Positions 45,051 through 53,358 of a stretch of DNA of 64,000 nucleotides are shown here, in pieces. Within the stretch, counting starts at the first letter, position 1, and each line of letters opens with the position of its first letter. This DNA comes from CAWCDJ01 sp963778675 (GTDB lineage Bacteria > Acidobacteriota > Terriglobia > Bryobacterales > Bryobacteraceae): the NCBI GenBank assembly GCA_963778675.1, contig CAVZVI010000013.1:248001-312000 (forward strand), given 5' to 3'. Made by a program: the position numbers and the translations under genes. The notes below the pieces were generated by a model that did not search any database, had not been told where the DNA came from, and saw nothing but the letters and a program-made list of their open reading frames with translations.

Positions 45051-45697
45051 TTCTGGCGGGCGCAATGTGGGCTTCGGCCGCCCGGTTCACGGTACGGCAC
45101 AAGCACTTCAACGGAGGGTGCACCGGGGTGATGACGGTTGACGTCGACGGGGTGCGTTTCGCCGGACCCAAGGGACACGCGTGGACCTGGAAGTATCCCG
45201 ACATCCAGGAGTTGAAGCTGGGCCGCCGCGAGATCGTGGTCGTCTCCTACCATGACGACCTCCTTCGCCTGGGCGCCGACCGTGCCTACCGGTTTGAAGG
45301 CGAAATTCCCGCGCGCGAGATATACGGCTTACTGAAAGACCGCATGGACCAGCGCCTGGTCGCGGCCTTTACCGGGGAGCCGGCCGCCGCCGGCTGGAGC
45401 ATTCCCGTCAAGCGCCTCGGCACGCTGCGAGGCTCCCAAGGCCTGCTCGCGTTCGGCACGGATTCGGTCGTCTATTCGACCGATTCCGCCGGCCAGTCGC
45501 GCACCTGGCGGTACATCGATATCGACAGCATCAGCAGTTCCGGCCCGTTCCAGTTGACCATCACCACGTTCGAGCGGGCCCGGTCTCATTACGCAGACCG
45601 TAAGGGGTTCAACTTCGAGTTGAAGCAACCCATCACCGAAGCCAGGTACAACACGCTCTGGCTGGAAATTGAAAGGAAGAACGGAAGAATCCAATGA
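45020..45697 (+). CDS. Secreted protein with two similar beta modules, copper operon
   Basis: 225 residues, no known family recognised. ATG 45020 has GAGG seven bases upstream and lies inside the CusA gene end. A signal peptide (GSLILAGAMWASAARF) precedes two related stretches: MTVDVDGVRFAGP, HAWTWKYPDIQELKL, IVVVSYHD (about 38-80) and GLLAFGTDSVVYST, SRTWRYIDIDSI, LTITTFE (about 145-190). The shared pattern (strand, WxYxDI, strand, F/YxD/E) looks like duplicated PH-like folds; this is inference. Its stop overlaps the next ATG (ATGA), so it belongs to the pump operon. Confidence 0.65.
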   Translation: MAIGKTAGSLILAGAMWASAARFTVRHKHFNGGCTGVMTVDVDGVRFAGPKGHAWTWKYPDIQELKLGRREIVVVSYHDDLLRLGADRAYRFEGEIPAREIYGLLKDRMDQRLVAAFTGEPAAAGWSIPVKRLGTLRGSQGLLAFGTDSVVYSTDSAGQSRTWRYIDIDSISSSGPFQLTITTFERARSHYADRKGFNFELKQPITEARYNTLWLEIERKNGRIQ

Positions 45698-46020
45698 AGA
45701 AGCAAATCGCTATCGCCATCGCTTCCGGCGCCCTGCTGTTCGCCGCGCCGGTCTCCCGGACGTTCACCGGGACCATCACCGACAATATGTGCGCCAAGTC
45801 CGGCCACGCCGCCATGAACATGGGCAGCGACGCCAGGTGCGTGGAGGAATGCGTGAAGGGCATGCACGGTAAGTACGTTCTCTACGACGGCAAAGACGCC
45901 TACACCCTCAGCGACCAGAAGTCCCCGGCGAAATTCGCCGCCAGGAAGGTCACGGTGACCGGCACGCTCGACGCCGCCGCCAGGACGATCCGGGTCGAGA
46001 AGATCGAAGCCGCGAAGTAG
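45694..46020 (+). CDS. Secreted Met/His/Cys-rich protein (DUF5818-like), copper operon
   Basis: 108 residues. Signal peptide KKQIAIAIASGALLFAAPVS, then TFTGTITDNMCAKSGHAAMN, MGSDARCVEECVKGMHGKYV, a dense cluster of Met, His and Cys, then YVLYDGKDAYTLSDQ and VTVTGTLD as a small OB-like barrel. I associate this arrangement with the DUF5818-type proteins frequent in acidobacteria. The residues suit soft-metal binding, fitting the efflux context; not demonstrated. Translationally coupled to the gene before it. Confidence 0.7.
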   Translation: MKKQIAIAIASGALLFAAPVSRTFTGTITDNMCAKSGHAAMNMGSDARCVEECVKGMHGKYVLYDGKDAYTLSDQKSPAKFAARKVTVTGTLDAAARTIRVEKIEAAK

Positions 46021-46044
46021 ACGGGCGCGAAGGATAATGGCGGT

Positions 46045-46197
46045 ATGCCCGACGCCGAGCCTGCCGCCGCCGAATTCTACTGCCCCACCTGCGCCCGTCC
46101 GGTGGACGACCCGCTGGTGTGCGGCGATTGTAGCGCCGTCATCTGCCGCCGCTGCGGCACGCCACTCGAGCGCATCGACGACTTAGGCATCGGCTAG
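46045..46197 (+). CDS. 50-residue double zinc-ribbon protein
   Basis: An intact 51-codon frame from ATG 46045 to TAG. Six cysteines are arranged FYCPTCARP, LVCGDCSAV and ICRRCGTPLE: a compact zinc-ribbon pair. The N-terminus is acidic (PDAEPAAAE), with no signal peptide, so it is presumably cytoplasmic. It begins 24 nt after the copper-operon gene on the same strand, with AAGGAT upstream. Too short for standard gene callers in many pipelines; the regular Cys spacing and clean frame argue it is real. Confidence 0.6.
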   Translation: MPDAEPAAAEFYCPTCARPVDDPLVCGDCSAVICRRCGTPLERIDDLGIG

Positions 46198-46316
46198 CCG
46201 GTTATCGTGTTGCGCTCAGCCACGCTGTCGCCTGATTCTTTGTTTCTGAACACCTATTTAGATTAGGCCTGCCACCGGCCAAAGTCCGGCATAGGTGCTT
46301 CTCGTGAGATGAGAAC

Positions 46317-47078
46317 CTACATGCGGTCGAAGACGATTTTGAATTTATCCCCTCCGCTCATGGGGGCGCCGGTTTCGGTCATCGACTTGCCGTCGGCCGT
46401 TACCGTATAGGTTGCTTTGAAGAAAGGCTTGCCGTCTTTCTTAACCGTCAAGTCGAGGGCTCGCCCGGCGTTTTTCATGGCGACGGTGAAGCCAGGCGGC
46501 AGCATCGGCCCGGTGCAAGGGTAGTCGTTGCCGTCCAATTTGGCTTCGCAGCTCATTCCCATATCGGGGTCTTTGAAGACGAGGCCGTCAGCCCCGGACG
46601 GTATCATTTCCACCATCCCGGACGCGCCGGAGACCTTTTTGGTCTTCCATTTTCCGGCAAGTGACGGGCCACCGGAAGCGCGCTCGTAGATGGTAGTGCT
46701 TTCGATTGAGCCGCCATCGGCTTTCATCTGCTTGGCATTGTCGGTGAGAGTTTTGCCATCGGCGCCGAGTTTGAAGGTGTCGGTCTCGGTCACCTTACCG
46801 TTTGCCTTCGCGACCATCTCCCACGTGTTGGCGTCAACAGTTCTCCAGGCTGCGGTTCCGCCCATGCTGTCGGGATAGTCCTTCCCATCCATCTTGAATT
46901 TGTATGTGACGCCGAACGCAGTAGACTGCCATTCGCCCCCGGGTAAGCTCTCGATCGTGACTGTGGTATGGCCAAAATCGCTCTTGGCCAGGTTCATCTT
47001 CCATTTGCCCGCGTAAGGCAGGTCGGCAGCCATACCGGCGCTGACAATGCTGCAAACCAGGACCAGTCGTATGTTCAT
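46317..47078 (-). CDS. Secreted protein with internal duplication, unknown function
   Basis: 253 residues. Signal peptide NIRLVLVCSIVSAGMAAD. Two halves share a pattern: YAGKWKMNLAKSDFG ... ADGKTLTDNAKQMKADGGSI and LAGKWKTKKVSGASG ... ADGKSMTETGAPMSGGDKF. Each looks like a lipocalin-like beta barrel (GKWK start, DGKxxT end); no specific family named. ATG 47078 follows GGAGAC by about nine bases; an in-frame start at 47111 is less likely. It faces the copper cluster convergently and is probably its own transcription unit. Confidence 0.65.
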   Translation of the reverse strand: MNIRLVLVCSIVSAGMAADLPYAGKWKMNLAKSDFGHTTVTIESLPGGEWQSTAFGVTYKFKMDGKDYPDSMGGTAAWRTVDANTWEMVAKANGKVTETDTFKLGADGKTLTDNAKQMKADGGSIESTTIYERASGGPSLAGKWKTKKVSGASGMVEMIPSGADGLVFKDPDMGMSCEAKLDGNDYPCTGPMLPPGFTVAMKNAGRALDLTVKKDGKPFFKATYTVTADGKSMTETGAPMSGGDKFKIVFDRM

Positions 47079-47251
47079 CAACGTGTCTCCTGTCGAGTGC
47101 AGATTATGCACCGCCGCCCGCGCAAAAGCAAGCTAATCAGCCCGTTGTGTTATCAGCTCGTTGTCGCGACGACGTTTTGTCCGAGACTCCGGGGAGGTTT
47201 CCCGAAGTGCCGGCTAGACCATTAGTTTCTCCGTGGGGCGCGAATGGGACG

Positions 47252-48055
47252 CTAACCCGGCACCCACGTCCGCAGGAACTGCGCGCCCGCCTCGGACCGG
47301 ATCACCGGCTGCTCGCCCGCGTCCGGCAGCAGCCACACCTCACCCGGCGCGCAGGCTTCGGCGCCAATCCGGCCGCGCCCTTCGAGGCAGATCCAGATCT
47401 GGCACGGCTCCGAAGTGGGTGTGAATCGTTCGCCCGCCGCCAGCCGCACCAGTTCCGTCACGAAGTGCTTCGACCGCACCAGTTCCTCGCGGCCCTCGCC
47501 CACGGCCACCGGCCGCGACGCGCCCGGATGCACGCTGAGGTCCGAGATCGGCACGGCTTTCTCCACGTGAATCTCGCGCGGCCGCCCGTAGTCCCACAGC
47601 CGGTAGGTCACGTCCGAATTCTGTTGGATCTCGCACAGCACGATCCCCGCGCCGATGGCGTGTACCGTGTGCGCCGGCGTGAAGTACGTCTCCCCCGCTT
47701 TCACCGGGATCCAGTTCAACAGGTGCTCAACTTCGCCCGTGCGGGTGGACTCCCACAGCCGCTCCCGTGTGACCGGCTCGCGGAAGCCTACGGCAATCGT
47801 CGCGCCCGGCTCGGCATCGAGGATGTGCCACATCTCGGTCTTGCCGCGCGGCCCGTCTTCGCCGTCGTCCGGATGCACCTGCACGGAGAGCCGCTCCGAG
47901 GTGAAGATCAGTTTTACCAGCAACGGCAACTCGCGATCGGCGAGAAACCAGGCTTCGCCGATGGGCTGCGGGGAATCCGGAAACCACGGCGCCAGCCGTG
48001 TTTTGCCCCACACCTTCTCCCGCAGGGAAGGTGTGAGGCGAAGGGGCTGAGGCAT
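47252..48055 (-). CDS. manA: Mannose-6-phosphate isomerase, class I type
   Basis: 267 residues. Zinc-site motifs are present: SVQVHPDDGED, GKTEMWHILDAEPGA and FTPAHTVHAIGAGIVLCEIQ, followed by NSDVTYRLWDYGR. It interconverts mannose-6-phosphate and fructose-6-phosphate, feeding GDP-mannose for envelope sugars. Short relative to classic ManA (about 390), as in the compact Firmicutes-type enzymes. ATG 48055 begins two bases after the aminotransferase stop; the longer upstream frame is a shadow. Confidence 0.88.
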   Translation of the reverse strand: MPQPLRLTPSLREKVWGKTRLAPWFPDSPQPIGEAWFLADRELPLLVKLIFTSERLSVQVHPDDGEDGPRGKTEMWHILDAEPGATIAVGFREPVTRERLWESTRTGEVEHLLNWIPVKAGETYFTPAHTVHAIGAGIVLCEIQQNSDVTYRLWDYGRPREIHVEKAVPISDLSVHPGASRPVAVGEGREELVRSKHFVTELVRLAAGERFTPTSEPCQIWICLEGRGRIGAEACAPGEVWLLPDAGEQPVIRSEAGAQFLRTWVPG

Positions 48056-48057
48056 TC

Positions 48058-49248
48058 CTACGCGTTCTTCACCACGAACTGGTGAATCCGCTCCAGCCCG
48101 CGCTCCAGTTCGTGCATCGAGGTCGCGTACGAAATCCGGACATGTTGCTCGGTGCCGAAGGCCTCGCCCGGCACCACCGCCACGTGCGCGTCTCCCAACA
48201 GCCGCTCCGCCAGTTGCAGCGTGTTCCCGATGCCGTTCTTCCCCAGCACCACCCCAAGATTCGGGTACGCGTAGAAAGCTCCGCGCGGCTCGGCGCACTT
48301 CACGCCTGGAATCGCACGCAGCCTCTCGACCACGAAATCGCGGCGCTTCTTGTACTCCGCCAGCATCGCCGCTACCGAATCCTGCGGACCGCGCAGCGCT
48401 TCCACTCCGGCCTTCTGCGAAATCGAGGTCGGGTTCGAGGTCGAGTGGCTCTGCAGCTTGGTCATGGCGCCCACGATCGGCGCCGGCACCAGCCCGAAAC
48501 CGACGCGCCACCCGGTCATCGCATAAGTCTTCGAGAGGGAGCCGGCCACCAGCACCGTCTCCTTGGCGCCCGGAAGCGAGGCGATCGAAAACGGCTCGCT
48601 GTCATACAGGAACTTGCAATAGCACTCGTCGGTCATCAGGTAGATGCCGCGCTTCGCCGTGAGATGGAAGATCTTCTCGAACTCTCCGCGGTCCATCACC
48701 GCGCCGCTCGGGTTCGAGGGCGAGTTGATGATCACCAGGCGGGTGCGGGCCGTCAGGTGTTTCTCGATCATCGCCGCCGTCACGGTGAAGCCCTGCTGCT
48801 CGTCGCTTTCCACGAACACGCATTTGCCGCCGGCGTAGTTCACGACGTCCTTATAGGTCACCCAGTAAGGTACCGGAAGCACGACCTCGTCGCCGGGGTT
48901 GATCAGCGCCTGAGTGAGGTTGAAGATCAGGTGCTTGCCGCCCACGGTGATCAGGCACTCGGAGGGTTTGTAGTCCGTGCCGAAGTCGGTCTTGTGCCGC
49001 TCGCAGACCGCCCTCTTCAGTTCGGCGGTTCCGCCCGCCGGGGTGTACTTGGTGAAGTTCTGCTCGAGCGCCCGGACGGCCGCCTGCTTGATATTGTCGG
49101 GAGTCGGGAAATCCGGTTCGCCGGCTCCGAAATCGACGACGTCGACCCCTTCGCTGCGGAGCTTTTCCGCGTCCGCCGCGACTTTCATGGTGGACGAAAC
49201 GCTGATCCGTGAGATGCGTTCCGCAATTGGGTTAGCGATTGCCTGCAT
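48058..49248 (-). CDS. aspC: PLP-dependent aspartate/aromatic aminotransferase (class I)
   Basis: 396 residues. Substrate-side motif VDFGAGEPDFPTPDNIKQAA, cofactor Asn/Pro region IINSPSNPSGAV, PLP lysine in SLSKTYAMTGWRVGFG and the C-terminal Arg in VRISYATSMHELERGLERI. This is the Ib subgroup (Thermus-like aspartate aminotransferase). It exchanges amino groups between aspartate and 2-oxoglutarate, possibly with prephenate too. Lies between coaD (10 nt upstream) and manA (2 nt downstream), one operon. Confidence 0.92.
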   Translation of the reverse strand: MQAIANPIAERISRISVSSTMKVAADAEKLRSEGVDVVDFGAGEPDFPTPDNIKQAAVRALEQNFTKYTPAGGTAELKRAVCERHKTDFGTDYKPSECLITVGGKHLIFNLTQALINPGDEVVLPVPYWVTYKDVVNYAGGKCVFVESDEQQGFTVTAAMIEKHLTARTRLVIINSPSNPSGAVMDRGEFEKIFHLTAKRGIYLMTDECYCKFLYDSEPFSIASLPGAKETVLVAGSLSKTYAMTGWRVGFGLVPAPIVGAMTKLQSHSTSNPTSISQKAGVEALRGPQDSVAAMLAEYKKRRDFVVERLRAIPGVKCAEPRGAFYAYPNLGVVLGKNGIGNTLQLAERLLGDAHVAVVPGEAFGTEQHVRISYATSMHELERGLERIHQFVVKNA

Positions 49249-49258
49249 GACGGTAAGA

Positions 49259-49777
49259 CTATGCCTCTTTCAAAAGATTCGTATGATTCAACCGCTGGTG
49301 CAGCCGCGCCTCCACTGAGGGCGGAACCAGGCCGGTAATATTCCCGCCAAGCCCGAAGACCTCCTTGACCAGGCGGGAGCTGATAAAAGAATACGCCTCG
49401 TTAGCCATCATGAAGACGGTTTCAATATCGGGCCGCAGCCGCCGGTTCATGAGCGCCATCTGCAATTCGTATTCGTAGTCGGAGATCGCCCGGATGCCGC
49501 GCAGCAGGACGGTAGCCGATTGCGCGGCCGCGTGGTCCACCAGCAGCCCGTCGAAGGAATCGACCGACACGTTGGGGTAGACGTGAACCACTTCGCGGAG
49601 CATCTCCATCCGCTCTTCCACCGAGAAAAGCGGCTTCTTCGTATCGTTCCTTAATATGGATACGATCAGTTGGTCGAACATGCGCGAGCCGCGTTGGATC
49701 AGGTCGAGATGCCCGTTGGTAATCGGGTCGAACGATCCGGGATAGATGGCTATTACGCTCGGCGGCTTTCGCGACAC
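49259..49777 (-). CDS. coaD: Phosphopantetheine adenylyltransferase
   Basis: 172 residues from a GTG start. AIYPGSFDPITNGHLDLIQR carries the TxGH motif; LLRGIRAISDYEYELQMALM and YSFISSRLVKEVFGLGGNIT are CoaD hallmarks. It makes dephospho-CoA in coenzyme A synthesis. Usual family length is about 160. First gene of the coaD-aspC-manA run. Confidence 0.94.
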   Translation of the reverse strand: MSRKPPSVIAIYPGSFDPITNGHLDLIQRGSRMFDQLIVSILRNDTKKPLFSVEERMEMLREVVHVYPNVSVDSFDGLLVDHAAAQSATVLLRGIRAISDYEYELQMALMNRRLRPDIETVFMMANEAYSFISSRLVKEVFGLGGNITGLVPPSVEARLHQRLNHTNLLKEA

Positions 49778-49817
49778 TTCGGGATCCGTACAACTTTCTT
49801 TGGGTAGTCTACTAATT

Positions 49818-50621
49818 CTACTTCTTCTTCGGCGGCGGCGCAGGCGGCGGAACCGTATCCGGAGCCTCGAAGTGGATCACCGAATCGCTGCCGTACTGCC
49901 GGCACCCCGAAAACTGCGTGACATTGCGGGACTGGCTCCCGGCATACTCCGTGATCGTCATTTCCGCCCGGATCGGCAGGAGCACCTCCGAGGTGCCGAC
50001 CCTGGTCTTTTGGTAGTCGATGATGGTCGTGACATCCGAGATATTCAGCGCCGGCGGGATATCTACCGCGTGTTCTTCCACCCGCAGCAGGTCGAAGGTG
50101 GAGGCATCGGCCCAGAATGAGCCGCGAACCGCGGTCGTGGCGCGCACCGAGCCGTTGCTCACGGTATTGCCGCTCATCATCTCGGACATGGAAAAATCGT
50201 AGCGCGTCGCCCTCCGGCCCCCCACTGCGTCATCCGCCCAGCCGGTGGTGAGGCCCGTGTCGTTCACGAACAGGTTGTTTACGAACCCGCTGAAGGAACC
50301 GGTGCTCATCGCACCTTCAGTGATGGCCGTCGCCGGATCGATGCTCTCGAACTGGCCGGCGCCGGCTGTTGCAAACATCTCCTTGCGGCCGATCACCGCC
50401 ACCTCGAGATGCACGGTATCCAACTCGTGGAACGTTCCCCGCGGCGAAGGCCTGTGGTAGCGCTGGATCGTCTCATGACAGGCGTAGTCGGGCAGGCGCG
50501 CGAAATTGGCCCGGGCCTGCCGCTTGATGCGGGCGAGATTCAGCACCCACTGCGGCAGGTCCTGCGCGGGAAGCGTCGTTCCCGCGGCCGCCAGCATCAG
50601 CGCGATAGAAGCCACTCTCAC
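49818..50621 (-). CDS. Secreted protein of unknown function, coupled to ThDP enzyme
   Basis: 267 residues. The start GTG 50621 overlaps the upstream stop (GTGA); a second GTG is two codons on. VRVASIALMLAAAGTTLPAQ is a signal peptide. NLARIKRQARANFARLPDYA then CHETIQRY begins a conserved-looking domain with one Cys, and VTTIIDYQKTRVGTSEVLLP and VTQFSGCRQYGSDSVIHFE end it before a Pro/Lys tail. Secreted proteins with the LPDYxC..TI.R motif recur in Solibacter-type genomes; function unknown. Confidence 0.6.
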   Translation of the reverse strand: MRVASIALMLAAAGTTLPAQDLPQWVLNLARIKRQARANFARLPDYACHETIQRYHRPSPRGTFHELDTVHLEVAVIGRKEMFATAGAGQFESIDPATAITEGAMSTGSFSGFVNNLFVNDTGLTTGWADDAVGGRRATRYDFSMSEMMSGNTVSNGSVRATTAVRGSFWADASTFDLLRVEEHAVDIPPALNISDVTTIIDYQKTRVGTSEVLLPIRAEMTITEYAGSQSRNVTQFSGCRQYGSDSVIHFEAPDTVPPPAPPPKKK

Positions 50622-52273
50622 TTCTTCCGTCCGGCGATCTGCCACTCCGTGAACGGCGAACGCACTCCGCGGATCTTGACGTTCAGGCAGTACGGCACCC
50701 CCGCCCGGAACGCGCGCTCCACCGCGGGCCGCACCTCGTCGAGGCGCTCGACGGTCTCGCCTTTCCCGCCGAACCCTTTCATGATGAGATCGTAGCGGGC
50801 CGATTGCAACTCGCACGCAACCGTCGGAGCACCGCCCGTGGCAAACTGCTGCAACTCGCGTTCGAGGCCCCACCCCGCGTCGTTGCCCACGATCACGACG
50901 ATCGGCAGCTTGTGGCGAACGGCGGAATCCATTTCGGCGATGTAGAACCCGAGCGCGCCGTCGCCCGTAATTACCGCCACCGGCCGTTCCGGGTTCGCCA
51001 GTTGCAGCGCGAGCCCGTTGGGGAGCGAGGAGCCGATCGTCCCGAGCGGTCCCAAACGCAGCCATCCGCCGCGTTGCCGCGCCGGGAGCGATGCCCGCCC
51101 CCAGTGGGCGAAATCGCCGCCGTCCCAGGCATAAAGGACGTCGCCCGGCAGCGCCGCCCGCAACTCACGGAAGAACGCGGCCGGGTGCATCGGGGCGCCG
51201 CCATCCTCGGCCGCCCGCGCGAGCTCGCATTCCCACTCCGCGCGCAGCGCCCGCACCCGCTGTACCCAGTGCGGCAGGCCTCCCGGCCTGCCCGGCGCTT
51301 CCATTAAGGCTTCGAGCGTCAGCCGCGCATCCGCGCAAATCGCCGCGTCCAGCCCGTGATTCAGCCCCAATTCCGTGGCATGGATATCCACCTGAATGAA
51401 CCGTGCCGCCGGCGGAAACAGGCGTGTTCCCCCCATGGCCAGCCGGTAATCGATGCGCTTGCCGATCACCAGGAACAGATCGGCCTCCTGAAAGGCCCGG
51501 AAGGCGGCGCGGTTCAGCGCCGGGTCGGCATAGCCCATCGAGAGCGGATGGTCGTCCGGCACCGCGCCGCGCGCCATCGTGATGGTGTACAGGGGCAGTG
51601 AGGTGTGCTCGATGAAGCGGCGGAGCGCCTCTTCCGCGCCCGACCACCACACGCCGCTGCCGGCGATCGCCACCGGCCGCTCCGCCGCCCGCAGCAGTTC
51701 GGCCGCGCGCGAAACATCGCCCGTACGCGGCGCGCAGGCGGCCTCCGCCATCGAAGGAACCGCCGCGGCCTGCCCTTCCCCGGTGAACAGGTTCACGGGA
51801 ATCGTGAGGTGCACCGCGCCGCGCCGGCCGGAGTTCGCGATCTGGTACGCGCGGTGCAGGTAGAACGGGATCTGCGCGGCATCCGGAGGCTCCGCCGCCC
51901 ACTTCACCACCGGACGCGTCATCGCCGCCTGGTCCAGGTCCTGGAACGCTTCGCGGCCGGCCAGCGTGTTCGGACGGCTGCCGCTCACAGCGATCAGCGG
52001 GCTGCCCGCCACGTTCGCGGTGGCGATTCCCGTCAGCGAATTCGTGTGGCCCGGACCTCCCGTTACCAGCGAAAGCGCGGGCCTTCGATGAATCCGCGCC
52101 CACGCGTCCGCGGCGTGCGTCACCGCGGATTCGTGCCGCAGGTCGACGATCCGCATCCCGCTCCGCGCGGCCGCCGCCAGCACCTCGTTCAGATGATCTC
52201 CCACCAGCGTGAAGATCGTGTCGATCCCCAGTTGTGCGGCCGCCTGGACGAAAAGCTCCGCGCCATTTGGCAT
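50618..52273 (-). CDS. ThDP-dependent decarboxylase/lyase
   Basis: 551 residues, acetolactate-synthase superfamily. Catalytic Glu in IVDLRHESAVTHAADAWAR (near 48), central NAD-like domain (VAIAGSGVWWSGAEEALRR), and the ThDP motif ITGDGALGFYIAEMDSAVRH then VGNDAGWG. QSARYDLIMKGFGGKGETVE and LDQAAMTRPVVKWAAE resemble oxalyl-CoA decarboxylase/2-hydroxyacyl-CoA lyase more than acetolactate synthase, and no small regulatory subunit is nearby. Actual substrate cannot be fixed. Divergent from galE with a 31-nt gap. Confidence 0.8.
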   Translation of the reverse strand: MPNGAELFVQAAAQLGIDTIFTLVGDHLNEVLAAAARSGMRIVDLRHESAVTHAADAWARIHRRPALSLVTGGPGHTNSLTGIATANVAGSPLIAVSGSRPNTLAGREAFQDLDQAAMTRPVVKWAAEPPDAAQIPFYLHRAYQIANSGRRGAVHLTIPVNLFTGEGQAAAVPSMAEAACAPRTGDVSRAAELLRAAERPVAIAGSGVWWSGAEEALRRFIEHTSLPLYTITMARGAVPDDHPLSMGYADPALNRAAFRAFQEADLFLVIGKRIDYRLAMGGTRLFPPAARFIQVDIHATELGLNHGLDAAICADARLTLEALMEAPGRPGGLPHWVQRVRALRAEWECELARAAEDGGAPMHPAAFFRELRAALPGDVLYAWDGGDFAHWGRASLPARQRGGWLRLGPLGTIGSSLPNGLALQLANPERPVAVITGDGALGFYIAEMDSAVRHKLPIVVIVGNDAGWGLERELQQFATGGAPTVACELQSARYDLIMKGFGGKGETVERLDEVRPAVERAFRAGVPYCLNVKIRGVRSPFTEWQIAGRKK

Positions 52274-52304
52274 AGAACCGTCATGCTACTACAATCGGGT
52301 CTGG

Positions 52305-53275
52305 ATGCCACGAAAAATCATGGTGACCGGCGGCGCGGGCTATATCGGCTCGCATACCGTGCGGCTTCTGCTCGAGCAGGGTTACGACGTCGCGGTGGTT
52401 GACGACCTCTCGAAAGGATACCGGCACAACGTCCCGCCCGACCGGTTGTTCCAGCTCAACCTGCGCGAGACCAGCGCTCTTGCCGAACTCATGCGGCAGA
52501 CGCGTCCCGAGGCCGTCATTCACTTTGCCGCGTTCATCGCCGTGGGGGAGTCCATGCGCGAGCCCGCGCGCTACTTCTCGAACAACGTGTGCGGTTCGCT
52601 TTCCCTGCTCGACGCCATGGCGCGGAACGGCGTTCGCCACATGGTGTTCTCCTCCACCGCGGCGGTCTACGGAAACCCCGACTCCTCGCCGATTCAGGAG
52701 ACTTTCCCATACGGCCGGTGAACGCCTATGGCGAATCGAAGGTGATGGTGGAACGCCTGCTCCACTGGTTCGACGAGGTTCACCACCTCACCAGCGTCTG
52801 CCTGCGCTATTTCAACGCCTCGGGCGCCGACCCCGAAGGCAGCCTCGGCGAGGAGCATGATCCCGAGACCCACCTCATCCCGCTGATCCTCCGCGCCGTC
52901 AAGACCGGTGAGCCGGTTACCGTCTTCGGCGGCGACTACCCCACGCCCGACGGCACCTGCATTCGCGACTACATCCACGTCAACGACCTGGCGCAGGCGC
53001 ATATCCTGGCGGTCGAGTACCTGTTGAACGGCGGCGCTTCCGACCAGTTCAACGTCGGCACCGGCACGGGCCATAGCGTACTGGAGATGATCCGCGCGGT
53101 GGAAGAGGTAACCGGCCGCAAGGTGCCTTACGTCTTCGGCCCGCGCCGTGAAGGCGACCCGCCCGCCCTCGTGGCCGCTTCCGATAAACTGCGCGCCCGC
53201 CTTGGGTGGACCCCGCGTTACACCGACCTGCGAACCATCGTAGACCACGCCTGGAAGTTCGCTGCGAGGGCGTGA
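52305..53275 (+). pseudogene. galE: UDP-glucose 4-epimerase gene with a -1 frameshift
   Basis: The first frame, ATG 52305 to TGA 52721, encodes 138 residues: KIMVTGGAGYIGSHTVRLLL (NAD-binding GxxGxxG) to FSSTAAVYGNP (catalytic Ser region) and SPIQETFPYGR then stop. The remainder is in the -1 frame: PIRPVNAYGESK (catalytic YxxxK) through GDYPTPDGTCIRDYIHVNDL to KFAARA at 53275. Shifting -1 at TTTCCCA (52703-52709), or adding one C to the C-run, restores an epimerase of ordinary length. It is either a sequencing error, a mutation, or recoding; see the findings. GalE interconverts UDP-glucose and UDP-galactose. Confidence 0.85.
52703..52709 (+). other. Slippery heptamer at the galE frame break
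   Basis: T TTC CCA is in the X XXY YYZ configuration in the galE reading frame, and a -1 slip here joins FP to IRPVNAYGESK exactly. A TGA follows ten bases later in the zero frame. Only a weak ACGCC/GGCG hairpin lies downstream, so recoding is not established. Confidence 0.4.
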
Positions 53276-53358
53276 TTCCAGACTTCGCACCCGGCACCGT
53301 CGCGGGGTGAAACCCGCATTTCTCGGGATGTCAAGACGAGGGCGAAACGGGTGCGAGA

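Noticed and set aside
50618..52273. Acetolactate synthase (ilvB)
   Set aside because: ARYDLIMKGFGGKG and LDQAAMTRPVVKW fit the oxalyl-CoA/2-hydroxyacyl-CoA group better, and no ilvN or ilvC neighbour is present.
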